A stretch of 64,000 nucleotides of DNA from NCBI GenBank assembly GCA_965261455.1, contig OZ253453.1:3224001-3288000 (forward strand), written 5' to 3'. Shown here piece by piece: positions 9,460 to 18,479 of this stretch (within the stretch, counting starts at the first letter, position 1; each line of letters opens with the position of its first letter). A program made the position numbers and the translations under genes. The DNA is from DAOUKH01 sp965261455. GTDB lineage: Bacteria; Chloroflexota; Dehalococcoidia; SHYB01. Below the pieces are notes generated by a model. It made no database searches. It was not told the DNA's origin and saw only the letters and a list, made by a program, of their open reading frames with translations.

Positions 9460-10341
9460 CTAGTTCGAGTCGAAGCCCTGGTCGATCTCTTTGAGGAAGC
9501 GCTCGATTTCTGGTGCCAGCGGGGCCTGCTCCGTTGCCTGCCGCGCCGCGGGCCTCGAGTCGTAGTTCCGTTCGAGCTGCTGCACCACTTCCTTGAGCCG
9601 TGGGTTCGACTCCAATGCCTGGGAGACCTCGTCGTACTGGGTCCTGCCGCGACGGTCGTCGATGAGGCGCTCGGGGAGGTCGTAGAGCAGGCGCAGCGAT
9701 TCAAGGAGCCGCGCGGCGCCGCTGAAGTCCTCGTCCAACTGCACGTATTGGGGGAGGTGGACGATCATGCTCGCGGTCTCCATACCGTGGTCGGAGGCGA
9801 AGCGGTTAGCCACGTACATGATGGTGGTCGGGCCCTCGTAGGTGCTCTCTTCCACCTTGGCCTCCCGCGCCTGCCGCTGCGATTCCGGCCCCTGCACGGA
9901 GCCGGTCACCATCAGCGGGCGGGTATGGGGCACCGCGTCGTACATTGCTCCTACCAAGGAGTAGCGCGCCACGTTCATCGCCTGGAGGACCTCGGTTACG
10001 CCCTCGGCGAAGTCCTCGCCGAACGCATGAGGCTCCAGAAGGTGGAAGAGCAGGAGGTCGCGAGCGCCGTCCCGGCGGCAGGCGTAGATGAAGCTGTTGG
10101 GAATGGTGACGTCGCGGACGCCTTCCCTCATGGCGATCACGGGGCGGTAGCGGGTGAAGTCGTAGAAGTTCCCCGGCCGGGCCAGCTTCCCGACCTCGGC
10201 GGCGTCCAAGTGCCGTTCGAGTCGCGACAAGACGATGGTCCCGACACTGCCCACGTCCACCCACGGGCGAAGCATCACGAGGGCGTGGGGCGCCTCCAAC
10301 TCGGGCAGCGGCTCCACCATTTCGAACGGTCCGATTCGCAT
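9460..10341 (-). CDS. PAC2 family protein (proteasome-assembly-chaperone-like fold)
   Basis: A 293-residue protein of the PAC2 family, found in archaea, actinobacteria and other bacteria with unclear roles; some members are ATP-binding or proteasome-linked. Family-like features include the early APHALVMLRPWVDVGSVGTI stretch, FYDFTRYRPVI, and the central MVTGSVQGP and MIVHLPQYV segments, followed by a charged helical tail (about 225-290) of the kind these proteins use for oligomerisation. It starts at ATG 10341, divergent from the next gene. No proteasome gene is visible nearby, so its partner is unknown. Confidence 0.75.
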   Translation of the reverse strand: MRIGPFEMVEPLPELEAPHALVMLRPWVDVGSVGTIVLSRLERHLDAAEVGKLARPGNFYDFTRYRPVIAMREGVRDVTIPNSFIYACRRDGARDLLLFHLLEPHAFGEDFAEGVTEVLQAMNVARYSLVGAMYDAVPHTRPLMVTGSVQGPESQRQAREAKVEESTYEGPTTIMYVANRFASDHGMETASMIVHLPQYVQLDEDFSGAARLLESLRLLYDLPERLIDDRRGRTQYDEVSQALESNPRLKEVVQQLERNYDSRPAARQATEQAPLAPEIERFLKEIDQGFDSN

Positions 10342-10424
10342 CGGCCCATCTTGTCAGCCGCCGATGTGTATTGCAAGTTCGCCGGTATAATGCGCTCGCC
10401 GGCTGCCGGCCAAGGAGGCGACGC

Positions 10425-11183
10425 ATGGAAGTTAAGGGCATGGCCGTGGGGTTCATCGACGTGCCGCAAGAGCACACCGAGGCCTATAACTACTGGTACG
10501 ACTTCGACCACTTGGCTGAGAATCTGGCGCTGCCGGAGATCTGCGGCGCACGGCGCTACGTCGCCACCCCCGATTGCAAAGCGGTGCGCGACTGCCGTTT
10601 CCCGCCCCTCGATGGCGGGCAGGGGACGTACTTCACAAGCTACCTGATCAACACCGACGACCTCGATGCGGCGGGCGAGAGCTGGCATCGGCTTGGGACC
10701 GACCTGCGCAAAAAGCGGCGCTTCTTCCGGCACGGCAACGTCCCCTACGGCGGCATCTACCGGCTGAAGAAGACCTTGCTCAGCCCGAGCGTGCCGCCCG
10801 TTGTCAGCGAGGCGGGCCCCTGGCTCGGGCATCAGGGTGTCCTCGTCGTGCTCTCGCAGGTACGCGACCCATCGATGCGGGACGCCGTCGAGGAGTGGTT
10901 CGAGCAGGTCCACGCCCCCGACGTGCTGGAGATTCCGGGCATGGCGTCGGGGATGCGCTTCTGGCGCTATGCCCCGGGGAAGGACGAGCCCGACGAGGGC
11001 TGGGCACTCAACCTCTACCTGCTCGACGGCGATCCCGTCGAAGTGAAGAAGGAGATCAACCGCCGCATCCCTGGCTGGCTTGAACAGGGCCGCATGCCAA
11101 GCCCCGGCGGGGCCTCCGACGCGCAATTCCTCAGCGTCTACCGCTCCGTCGTTCCGACCAAGTACGACTTCCGCGTGGAGTAG
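10425..11183 (+). CDS. Duplicated dimeric alpha-beta barrel (EthD-like) protein, unknown function
   Basis: A 252-residue protein with two similar halves. The first has YNYWYDFDHLAENLALPEIC then GARRYV; the second has VEEWFEQVHAPDVLEIPGMA then SGMRFW. A Trp-Tyr/Phe and His followed by a Leu-Pro-Gly-type turn and Arg-Tyr/Phe-Trp is the pattern of ferredoxin-like alpha-beta barrels such as EthD and DUF4286, so this is probably an internal duplication making a barrel within one chain. The start is ATG 10425, preceded by AAGGAGGCG; a TATAAT box lies at 10386-10391. Such proteins often work as small-molecule monooxygenases or lyases, but nothing here fixes the reaction. Confidence 0.65.
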   Translation: MEVKGMAVGFIDVPQEHTEAYNYWYDFDHLAENLALPEICGARRYVATPDCKAVRDCRFPPLDGGQGTYFTSYLINTDDLDAAGESWHRLGTDLRKKRRFFRHGNVPYGGIYRLKKTLLSPSVPPVVSEAGPWLGHQGVLVVLSQVRDPSMRDAVEEWFEQVHAPDVLEIPGMASGMRFWRYAPGKDEPDEGWALNLYLLDGDPVEVKKEINRRIPGWLEQGRMPSPGGASDAQFLSVYRSVVPTKYDFRVE

Positions 11184-11189
11184 GTCTGC

Positions 11190-11345
11190 GGCGCGTGCCC
11201 TCTCAGTCTCCCCAGAGGAGACCCTTGCGCAACTCAGGGCCTAGCCACAGGGGCCGCTCTGGGGGAATGGGCGATTCGCGAATCGCCCCTACGGGAGAGG
11301 GCGCCCACAAGGGACGCCCCTACGGGAGGTTCTGCAAAGGTCTGC
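11190..11345. repeat. Dispersed palindromic repeat cluster
   Basis: No gene. It contains the CCCTCTCAGTCTCCCCAGAGG unit (about 11198-11222), a CTTGCGCAACTCAGGGCCTA unit (11223 onward) that recurs near 46.84 kb, and a GCGATTCGCGAATCGCCCCT palindromic unit followed by GCGCCCACAAGGGACGCCCC (11270-11325). These are members of the family that fills most longer gaps in the window. Confidence 0.7.
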
Positions 11346-11429
11346 ATTGGGAGGGGAAGGTAAGGTAGCCTGATCGGCCTCCGCGCAGTAAGATAGCCTG
11401 TGACCTGTAGTGACGTGGGGGAGGGAGAG

Positions 11430-13115
11430 ATGCGCGAATTTGATGTTGTAATCAGGGGCGGGACCGTCGTCGATGGGACCAACGTGCCCCGGTTCCAGGC
11501 GGACGTTGGGATCAAGGACGGCCGCATCGTTCAGATCAGCGGACGGATCGCCGCCGGCGCGGCGCGGGAGATCGACGCGAGCGGGTGCATCGTCGCCCCC
11601 GGCGCTATCGACCTGCATACCCACTACGACGCGCAACTGAACTGGGATCCCTACGCCACGCTCGACGGCTGGTTCGGGGTCACGACGGTCACCATCGGCC
11701 AGTGCGGCTTCGGCTTCGCGCCGGTGCGTCCCGAAGACCGCGAGCTCTCGATGCGGATGATGAACCGCATCGAGGCGATCCCGCTCGAATCGATGCGCTT
11801 GGGGTTGCGCTGGGACTGGGAGACGTACCCCGAGTATCTCGACAGCCTCGACCGGCAGGGGCTCGGCGTCAACGTCGCCTCGCTGTTTCCCTTCTCACCC
11901 CTGCGCGCCTACGTGATGGGGATGGTGGAGTCGCGGCAGGCCACGTCGGCGACGCCGGAGCAGCTCGCCCGGATTGCGCAGCTGTTCCGCGAGGGGATGG
12001 AGGCGGGGTCGTTCGGCTTCGCCGTGGACAAGAACGAAGAGGACCGCAACGAGGACGGCGGCGCGATTCCGAGCCACAACATCTCGGACGAAGAGGCGCT
12101 GGCGCTGGCGGAGGTGCTGGGCCAGTTCGGCGTCGGCTTCTCGGGCTGGACAATCGGCATCTCGGACGAGCCGGAGCGGCAGCAAGACCTGCTCACGCGG
12201 ATGCTCAAGCTCACCGGCCGGCCGATGCACATCGCGCTCGGCGTGAATGAGGACGCCGAGGACTGGGCGCGCGCCCGCCGAGCCGAGGGGCTCCCCGTGG
12301 TCCCCGAGCGGATGGGCATCTACGCTGAGTCGCGGTTCAGCCTGGCCGAGTTCAACCAGTTCGACTATATGCCGGCGTGGGCGCACGCCTTGGTGGGAAC
12401 GCCCGAGGAACGGGCGGCGAAGCTGCGGGAGCCGCAGGTGCGCGAGGCGATGAAGGAGGCCGCGGCCATCCCCCTGCACGCGCGGACGAAGTGGGAGAAC
12501 ACCACGGTCCTCCAAGTGGAGCATGAGCGCAACTACAAGTACGAGGGACGCCGCATCCACGAGGTCGCCGCGGAGGAGGGCAAGCACCCCGTCGACTTCC
12601 TCGTCGACCTGGCGCTCGACGAGGGACTGCTCACCGAGTTCAGCTTCAAGAATGATGGGCCGGAGAACAAGAAGCGCATTGACGCCGGTATCCGCGACCC
12701 GTACACCCACATCTCGGTGTCCGACGGCGGGGCGCACACCCGGTTCTCGACCCTCAGCCGCTGGCCGGTGGATTTCCTGTCGCATTGGATACGAGACCGG
12801 GAGGTCGTCTCGCTGGAGCGGGCGCACTACAAGATCAGCGCCTATCCCGCGTGGGTCGCCGGCTACAACAACCGCGGGGTCCTGCGCCCGGGCAAGGCCG
12901 CCGACATCATGATCTACGACCTCGACGAGCTGGGGATGCTCTACGACGCCCCGGTCTACTCGAACGACTTCCCCGGCGGCGAGCGCCGTCTGGTCCAGAT
13001 GCCGAAGGGCATCCGGTTCATCCTGGTGAGCGGCGCGGTGACGTTCGAGGAGAACGTCTGCACCAACGCCCTTCCCGGCAAGCTGCTCCGCAGCTACGAG
13101 GAGTGCCTCGGCTAG
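11430..13115 (+). CDS. N-acyl-D-amino-acid deacylase-like amidohydrolase
   Basis: A 561-residue zinc amidohydrolase of the D-aminoacylase type (amidohydrolase 3), which frees D-amino acids from N-acyl derivatives. The N-terminal beta-sandwich DVVIRGGTVVDGT leads to the metal site DLHTHYDAQ (HxH). GVTTVTIGQCGFGFAPV carries the Cys that bridges metal in D-aminoacylases. SDGGAHTRF near the C-terminus supplies the catalytic Asp. PGKAADIMIYDLDEL closes the sandwich domain. The start is ATG 11430, chosen for the GGGGGAGGG ribosome site; the frame is open from 11400. It precedes a peptide-type ABC importer on the same strand, which could feed it acyl-peptide substrates, by inference. Confidence 0.85.
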   Translation: MREFDVVIRGGTVVDGTNVPRFQADVGIKDGRIVQISGRIAAGAAREIDASGCIVAPGAIDLHTHYDAQLNWDPYATLDGWFGVTTVTIGQCGFGFAPVRPEDRELSMRMMNRIEAIPLESMRLGLRWDWETYPEYLDSLDRQGLGVNVASLFPFSPLRAYVMGMVESRQATSATPEQLARIAQLFREGMEAGSFGFAVDKNEEDRNEDGGAIPSHNISDEEALALAEVLGQFGVGFSGWTIGISDEPERQQDLLTRMLKLTGRPMHIALGVNEDAEDWARARRAEGLPVVPERMGIYAESRFSLAEFNQFDYMPAWAHALVGTPEERAAKLREPQVREAMKEAAAIPLHARTKWENTTVLQVEHERNYKYEGRRIHEVAAEEGKHPVDFLVDLALDEGLLTEFSFKNDGPENKKRIDAGIRDPYTHISVSDGGAHTRFSTLSRWPVDFLSHWIRDREVVSLERAHYKISAYPAWVAGYNNRGVLRPGKAADIMIYDLDELGMLYDAPVYSNDFPGGERRLVQMPKGIRFILVSGAVTFEENVCTNALPGKLLRSYEECLG

Positions 13116-13151
13116 CCGCGCCGCGCCCGGCCTGAAGTCCGCTCCCCCTTC

Positions 13152-13180
13152 TTGCCTGGAAGGGTATCTGAAATTACAAT
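13152..13180 (+). promoter_or_regulatory. Sigma-70-type promoter for the first ABC importer
   Basis: TTGCCT (13152-13157), a 17-base spacer, and TACAAT (13175-13180) form a good -35/-10 pair, matching consensus at 4 and 5 of 6 positions. Transcription would start near 13187, leaving a 5' leader of about 130 bases before the binding-protein ATG. Confidence 0.6.
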
Positions 13181-13315
13181 GCTTGGTGGCGTTTGAGCGG
13201 GCTAGGGCTTGGTGGCGCCGTGGCGGCTTGGAATACGGCTGCGGCCTTATGCTCCTCGCGGTATCGCTCGCGCCGGTAAAGAAACGTATCGGATGAGGAT
13301 CGAGGGAGGACGAAG

Positions 13316-15118
13316 ATGAGATCTACCTTAAGAAGGCTAGCCGCGGTGCTGGCCCTGACGATGGTCGTGGCGCTGGTGGCCTCGGCTTGCAGCGGGGCGG
13401 AAGGACCGGCAGGGCCGGCAGGACCGGCGGGGCCGGCAGGTGCACAGGGGCCGGCAGGCGCACAGGGGCCGGCAGGTGCTGAGGGACCGGCAGGTGAAGG
13501 CGCCGGCGAAATGATGCCGAAGCCGACGGATGCTCCCGACCCGACGGCCATGCCGGAGCCGACGGCGACGGCTATGCCGGAGCCGACCGCGACGCCTGTG
13601 CCGGAGCCCACGGAGGCGCCGGCGATGATGATGGAGGGTGAATACGGCGGCACGCTGACCTTCCCGCTGCTGTTCGACGCGGGCGACCTGAACCCGAAAC
13701 TTTCGGGATACTTCTTCAACTACTCGTTCGGCGCCAACGTCTACAGCCCCATCGTCCGCTACAACTGGGAGCCGCCCCGTGACAAGGTGATCGGCAGCCT
13801 GGCGGAGAGCTGGGACGTTAACGCCGACGCAACGCAGTACACCTTCAACTTCCGCGAAGGCATCACGTGGCACGACGGCGAGCCGTTCCATGCGTCGGAC
13901 GCGGCCTTCTCGCTGCAGCAGAACGAGGGCCGGTTCGCGGCGCAGCTCGAAAAGGTCTCCAGCTACGAGACGCCCGACGCCACGACGCTGATCCTTAACC
14001 TGAGCAGGGCCAGCAGCTCCGTTCCCAGCCTGCTGGCGCACATGCGCTTCCCGGTCTTCTCCCAGCGCCTCTTCGAGGCCACGGGCGGCGAGTTTACGGC
14101 AGAAACCAGCATTGGGACCGGCCCCTTCGTGCTGGCGGAAATCGACCGGGACGTCGAGTACGTACTCGAGCGGAACCCTGAGTACTTCCTTCCCGAGCTG
14201 CCCTTCTTGGACTCCGTCAGGGCGGTCGTCCAAGGCGACCACGCCACGCGGCTGGCGCTGTTCCGCGGCGGCCAGCTCGACGTGCTCGGCCCCTCGGCGA
14301 CCATGGTCGACTTAGAGACGGCGCAAGACGTGACGGGGTCCGTGGATGGCGCGGTGGCGACTGTCCATCCGTCGCTCGATCAGGTCGTGATCGTGGTGAA
14401 CTCGGCGAAGCCCCCGTGGGACAACCTGCAACTGCGCCAGGCCCTCTTCCTCTCCATCAACCGCTGGGAGATCGCGGATGGCCTCCCGTTCATCTCGAAG
14501 CCTTCCGGTCCCCTCGTAGGGCCGCCGGGCTGGGGCCTCTCGGATGACGAGTTGGCCTTTGTGCCCGGCTACAAGCGGGGCGACGCTTACGAAGCCGACC
14601 TCGAAACGGCGAGGGGGCTCCTCGCGGCCGCGGGTTTCCCTGACGGTTTCGAGACTGAAGTGATCGGGTCGCAGACGGCGGCGCTGGAGACTAGCCTTGA
14701 GGTCATCGTCGATCACATGAGCCGGATCGGCATCAAGGCCAGCTCGAGCAGCGGCGGCGTCCCGAGCGCGGACGACGTGAAGCGCAGGTCGGAGGGCACG
14801 TTCGAGCTGAACGTCCAGAGCGTGACGCTGAGCTTCCCCGACCCGGACGGCGCTGATCAAGCGGTCGTGCCCGGCTTGTTCACCAAGCTGGAGGACGCGG
14901 AGATCCAACGGCTGTTCCAGGCGCAGGGCGCCGAGAGCGATCCCGCCAAGCGCGCCGATCTCGTGCGGCAGCTGCAGATTCGGATGCTCGAGCAGGTGTC
15001 GATCATTTCGATCGGCTGGCAGCAGCTCTTCTGGATGACGCAGGGGAACGTGCACAACCTCTACCCGCCGATGGCGTGGTCGGACGCGACCTTCGACCAC
15101 GTATGGAAGGACTCCTAA
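13316..15118 (+). CDS. Peptide-type ABC transporter substrate-binding lipoprotein with collagen-like linker
   Basis: A 600-residue family-5 extracytoplasmic binding protein for a peptide/nickel/opine-type importer. It has a signal helix and lipobox (VASAC, Cys25). It then has eleven Gly-X-Y triplets rich in GPA (residues 30-62), a collagen-like stretch, followed by a Pro-Thr-Glu linker (about 66-105). The SBP_bac_5 domain proper begins at GEYGGTLTFPLLFDAGDLNP and contains YTFNFREGITWHDGEPF, the usual motif of this family. The linker would hold the ligand domain away from the membrane. It is followed by an intrinsic terminator and then by two permease genes, without an ATPase. The ligand cannot be told from sequence. 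Confidence 0.9.
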   Translation: MRSTLRRLAAVLALTMVVALVASACSGAEGPAGPAGPAGPAGAQGPAGAQGPAGAEGPAGEGAGEMMPKPTDAPDPTAMPEPTATAMPEPTATPVPEPTEAPAMMMEGEYGGTLTFPLLFDAGDLNPKLSGYFFNYSFGANVYSPIVRYNWEPPRDKVIGSLAESWDVNADATQYTFNFREGITWHDGEPFHASDAAFSLQQNEGRFAAQLEKVSSYETPDATTLILNLSRASSSVPSLLAHMRFPVFSQRLFEATGGEFTAETSIGTGPFVLAEIDRDVEYVLERNPEYFLPELPFLDSVRAVVQGDHATRLALFRGGQLDVLGPSATMVDLETAQDVTGSVDGAVATVHPSLDQVVIVVNSAKPPWDNLQLRQALFLSINRWEIADGLPFISKPSGPLVGPPGWGLSDDELAFVPGYKRGDAYEADLETARGLLAAAGFPDGFETEVIGSQTAALETSLEVIVDHMSRIGIKASSSSGGVPSADDVKRRSEGTFELNVQSVTLSFPDPDGADQAVVPGLFTKLEDAEIQRLFQAQGAESDPAKRADLVRQLQIRMLEQVSIISIGWQQLFWMTQGNVHNLYPPMAWSDATFDHVWKDS

Positions 15119-15140
15119 GTCCGAAGGACAGAGACGAATT

Positions 15141-15183
15141 ATCCGGGCTGCATGGGTTCCCATGCAGCCCGGATATCGTTTTA
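15141..15183 (+). terminator. Intrinsic terminator after the binding-protein gene
   Basis: A 16-bp perfect inverted repeat (ATCCGGGCTGCATGGG against CCCATGCAGCCCGGAT, 15141-15174) followed by ATCGTTTTA. It lies 22 bases after the stop and before the permeases. It should make the binding protein more abundant than the permeases, a common arrangement in binding-protein importers. Confidence 0.8.
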
Positions 15184-15279
15184 GGGCTCTCACAACCTTG
15201 GCGCAGGGGAGCCGGGCGCCCACAAGGGGCGCCCCTACGGCAGGGCAGGCGATTGGCGCGCCTTGGCCGCCCGGCCCGT

Positions 15280-15308
15280 TTTACCGGTTTGGGCCTATCT
15301 GATACACT
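15280..15308 (+). promoter_or_regulatory. Possible second promoter for the permease pair
   Basis: TTTACC (15280-15285), 17 bases, TACACT (15303-15308), four of six matches at each box, lie about 100 bases before the permease ATG and after the terminator at 15141. The intervening 15200-15260 is a copy of the GCGCCCACAAGGGGCGCCCC dispersed repeat. The promoter call is plausible but weak. Confidence 0.4.
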
Positions 15309-15406
15309 GCCACATCGCAGGCGGGCGTCAGGCGTGGGAGGCGGAGGGTCCAGAGCACGCTTCCGCGGTCTTCCAAACCGGGTCCGGCACGCCCGGCTGA
15401 CACGAC

Positions 15407-16363
15407 ATGAGAAGCTATATCTTCCGTCGCTTGCTCCTAGCGATACCGACCATCTTCGTCGTGTCGGTGGCTGTTTTTCTACTCGTGCGCTACCTGCCGG
15501 GCGACGCCGCCCTGGTGAAGCTCAGCGAGGGCGGCCGCTCGGCCTACAGCTCCGAGCAGTATGAACGCGCTCGGGCGGAGTTGGGGTTGGACAAGAACCC
15601 GTTCCAGCAGTACGGGGAATGGGTGGGTGGACTCTTCCGTGGCGACGGCGGCAAATCCCTCATCAGCAACGAGCCGGTCTTCAGCGAGATGTCGCGGACG
15701 ATCCCGGTGACCGCCGAGCTGGCGATCATCGCGATGATTCTCGGGTTGGCGATGTCGGTGCCGATCGGGGTGCTGAGCGCGGTGCGGCAGGATTCGGCCT
15801 GGGACTATGGAGGGCGGCTATTCGCGACGGTCGGGCTGGCCTCGCCGGAGTTCCTGGCGGGCTCGATGCTGCTGCTGTCGCTCTCTCTGGTGTGGCAATG
15901 GACGCCGCCGCTCTTCTACACGCCGTTCTTCGAAGACCCGGCGAACAACCTGGGCCAGTTCGCGTTTCCCGCATTGATTCTCGCCTTCCACCAGTCGGCC
16001 ATTCTGGTCCGGATGACGCGGTCGGCCATGCTGGAAGTGCTGCGGCAGGACTACATGCGCACCGCGTACGCCAAGGGGCTGCGGCCGGCGGTGTCGATCG
16101 TGCGGCACGCGCTGCGCAACGCCTTCTTGCCGGTGATCACCATCGCGGGAATTCAGGCGGCGAACATGCTCGGCGGGTCGGTGATCGCGGAGTCGATCTT
16201 CAGCCTGCCGGGGGTCGGTAAGCAGCTCGTGGACAGCCTCGAGTCCAGGGACTGGACGGTGGTGCAGACGGTGGTGCTCCTCATCACCATCGTCATCCTC
16301 TTCCTGAACATCGTGCTCGACGTGCTCTACGCCTGGTTCGACCCCAGGATCCGGTACCAATAG
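15407..16363 (+). CDS. Peptide-type ABC transporter permease, DppB-like
   Basis: A 318-residue inner-membrane permease. The N-terminus MRSYIFRRLLLAIPTIFVVS is the DppB/OppB signature, followed by a periplasmic loop and about five further helices. The EAA-type coupling region is seen as RQDYMRTAYAKGL with HALRNAFLPVITI. It pairs with the DppC-like permease that begins 22 bases after its stop. ATP-binding subunits DppD/DppF are not encoded next to it, so they must come from elsewhere. Confidence 0.92.
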   Translation: MRSYIFRRLLLAIPTIFVVSVAVFLLVRYLPGDAALVKLSEGGRSAYSSEQYERARAELGLDKNPFQQYGEWVGGLFRGDGGKSLISNEPVFSEMSRTIPVTAELAIIAMILGLAMSVPIGVLSAVRQDSAWDYGGRLFATVGLASPEFLAGSMLLLSLSLVWQWTPPLFYTPFFEDPANNLGQFAFPALILAFHQSAILVRMTRSAMLEVLRQDYMRTAYAKGLRPAVSIVRHALRNAFLPVITIAGIQAANMLGGSVIAESIFSLPGVGKQLVDSLESRDWTVVQTVVLLITIVILFLNIVLDVLYAWFDPRIRYQ

Positions 16364-16385
16364 AGCGGCGCGGACTCGAAGGCCA

Positions 16386-17327
16386 GTGAACGAACAGGAA
16401 ACGTTGATCGAGACTAAGCCCAGGGGGCCGGTCCGCTTTGCCGTCAGGGCCGCCAAGGGTATGGCCGGTTTCGCGCGCGCGAAACCGTTGGGGGCGATCG
16501 GGTCGGTCGTCGTCGGCATCCTGCTTGTGATCGCGATCTTCGACCCGTGGATCGCTACCTTCCCCACGCTGGAGACGCACCTGACCGACCGGAACCAGGG
16601 GCCGAGCTCCACGTACTTCTTCGGCACCGACAACCTGGGGCGCGACGTGTTCAGCCGCATGGTGTCGTCGACGAAGTCGGCGCTGTTCGTCTCCATCTTG
16701 TCGGTGGTGATCGGCGTGTCGCTGGGGAGCGTGTTTGGGCTGGTGAGCGCCTTCTTCGGGGGCGCGGTCGACTTGGCCGTCCAACGCGTCATGGACGGCC
16801 TGCTGGCGCTCCCCGCGCTGATCATGGCGATGGCCTTGGCGTCCGCCCTCCATGGGCGTGCCGACGTGAACCTCGCGCTGATCATCGCGATCGCCGTCAT
16901 CAACGTGCCCGTCGCGAACCGGCTGGTGCGGGCGACGGTCCTCAGCATCAAGGAAGAGGTCTACATCGAGGCGGCGGAGGCGCTGGGCGCGTCGCCGCTG
17001 CGGATCATGGTGCGGCATATCACGCCGAACACTCTGGCGCCGATCATGGTCCTTATGACGAACCAGTTCGCCTGGGCGATCATCGTGGCGGCGTCGTTGG
17101 CCTTCCTCGGGCTCGGGCCCAGGGAACCGACGCCGACGTGGGGCCTGATGCTGACCGATGGCATCGAGAACGCCGAGAAGAGCTTCTGGCCGCCCGTGGT
17201 CACCGGGCTGGTGATCTTCATCACCATTCTGAGCTTTATCATGATCGGCGACGCCATCCGGGACCTCATGGATCCCAGGCTGCGAGGGAGCACCGCCGGC
17301 CCCGGCGGGCAGGCGCAACAGCAGTAA
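16386..17327 (+). CDS. Peptide-type ABC transporter permease, DppC-like
   Basis: A 313-residue inner-membrane permease that would form a heterodimer with the preceding DppB-like protein. It starts with GTG 16386, and has a cytoplasmic N-terminal tail, a first helix at about 38-56 and a periplasmic segment with the typical YFFGTDNLGRDVFSRMVSST. The EAA loop is EEVYIEAAEALGASPLRIMV with RHITPNTLAPI. The C-terminal LMDPRLRG is the common end of DppC proteins. The pair lacks ATPase genes in this locus. Confidence 0.92.
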   Translation: MNEQETLIETKPRGPVRFAVRAAKGMAGFARAKPLGAIGSVVVGILLVIAIFDPWIATFPTLETHLTDRNQGPSSTYFFGTDNLGRDVFSRMVSSTKSALFVSILSVVIGVSLGSVFGLVSAFFGGAVDLAVQRVMDGLLALPALIMAMALASALHGRADVNLALIIAIAVINVPVANRLVRATVLSIKEEVYIEAAEALGASPLRIMVRHITPNTLAPIMVLMTNQFAWAIIVAASLAFLGLGPREPTPTWGLMLTDGIENAEKSFWPPVVTGLVIFITILSFIMIGDAIRDLMDPRLRGSTAGPGGQAQQQ

Positions 17328-17353
17328 AGGGCTGTGGCGCGCCGGCCTAGCCG

Positions 17354-18457
17354 CTAGGCGAGGTTGAAGACGCGGGCGCAGTTGGCGCCGGCGATCTTGG
17401 CCTTCTCTTCCTCGGTGCAGTCGGCGAGGATCTCTTCGAGGATTTCCTGACTGCGAGGGAAGGTGGCTTCCTGGTGGGGGTAGTCGGAGCCCCACATCAG
17501 GTTGTCGACGCCGATGAGCCCGCGCAGCTTGATGCCCCGGGCGTCTTCCTGGAAGCTCAGGAAGACGTTGCGGTGGAAATAGTCGCTGGGCAGCATGTCT
17601 TCGCCGAAGCGGTGCCACGACGCGCGCCGCGCCTTCTGGGTATAGACGTAGTCGAGGCGGTCGAGGAAGAAGGCGGCCCATTCGAGTTCGTGCTCGACGG
17701 AGCCGACTTGGAGCTTGGGAAAGCGCTCGAACACGCCGCTGTAGATCATGTCGCCGAGCGCGACGCGGACGTAGAAGTCGGCGTTGCAGAACAACGAAGC
17801 CTTGGTGTCGTCGCGGCGAGGCGCGTCGCGGTGCGAGGCAACGTGAAGCGAGAGAGGTATACCCAAGTCCTGCGCCGCGGCCCAAAACGGATCGTAGATG
17901 GGGGACTCGTAGGGCCGGTCGTCCGCCGGCGCCACGGGGATCATCACGCCGACAAGGCCGAGCTTGGCGCAGCGCTCCATCTCCGCGATCGACGAGTCGA
18001 TGTCTTCCAAGAGGAGCATGCCGATCCCCTTCAGGCGGTCGGGAGCGGCGCCGCAGAACTCGGCGGTCCAGTCGTTATAGGCGCGGAACAGGGCCGCGGT
18101 GAAGTCGGCGTCAGGCATCCGGTAGAGCAGCAGGCCCACCGTGGGGTAGAGCACGTTGACGTCGATGCCGTCGATGTCCATGTCCTTGACTTGCGCCTCG
18201 GGTAGATAGGCGCCGGGGAGCACGTTCTCCCACACGTCCTCCATGGTCACGCCGTCGGGATTCTCGAAGCGGCGGCCGGGCTGCGTGCCGCCGCCCAGGC
18301 TGACCAAGTCCTCACCGTCGCAGTGGAAGCGGTCGCCGCTCGGGTCGCGCACCAAGTGCGGGGCGCGGTCGCGGTACTCCGGCTCGACGCGGTCGACCCA
18401 GAGATCGGGCGGCTCGAAGACGTGGTTGTCCGACGAGATGATCCGGTAGCCGGGCAT
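17354..18457 (-). CDS. Amidohydrolase-2 family metal-dependent hydrolase
   Basis: A 367-residue TIM-barrel hydrolase or decarboxylase of the ACMSD-like amidohydrolase family. The N-terminus YRIISSDNHVFEPPDLW holds the DxH metal motif (Asp10, His12). SLHVASH gives the central His pair and LMWGSDYPHQEATFP the catalytic Asp. The start is ATG 18457. It is transcribed with the related gene at 18480-19637, 22 bases upstream, and is convergent with the ABC permease. Members decarboxylate or hydrolyse small aromatic or heterocyclic acids; the substrate is not readable here. Confidence 0.85.
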   Translation of the reverse strand: MPGYRIISSDNHVFEPPDLWVDRVEPEYRDRAPHLVRDPSGDRFHCDGEDLVSLGGGTQPGRRFENPDGVTMEDVWENVLPGAYLPEAQVKDMDIDGIDVNVLYPTVGLLLYRMPDADFTAALFRAYNDWTAEFCGAAPDRLKGIGMLLLEDIDSSIAEMERCAKLGLVGVMIPVAPADDRPYESPIYDPFWAAAQDLGIPLSLHVASHRDAPRRDDTKASLFCNADFYVRVALGDMIYSGVFERFPKLQVGSVEHELEWAAFFLDRLDYVYTQKARRASWHRFGEDMLPSDYFHRNVFLSFQEDARGIKLRGLIGVDNLMWGSDYPHQEATFPRSQEILEEILADCTEEEKAKIAGANCARVFNLA

Positions 18458-18479
18458 GGCGTACTCCTCTGCGCGCCGC

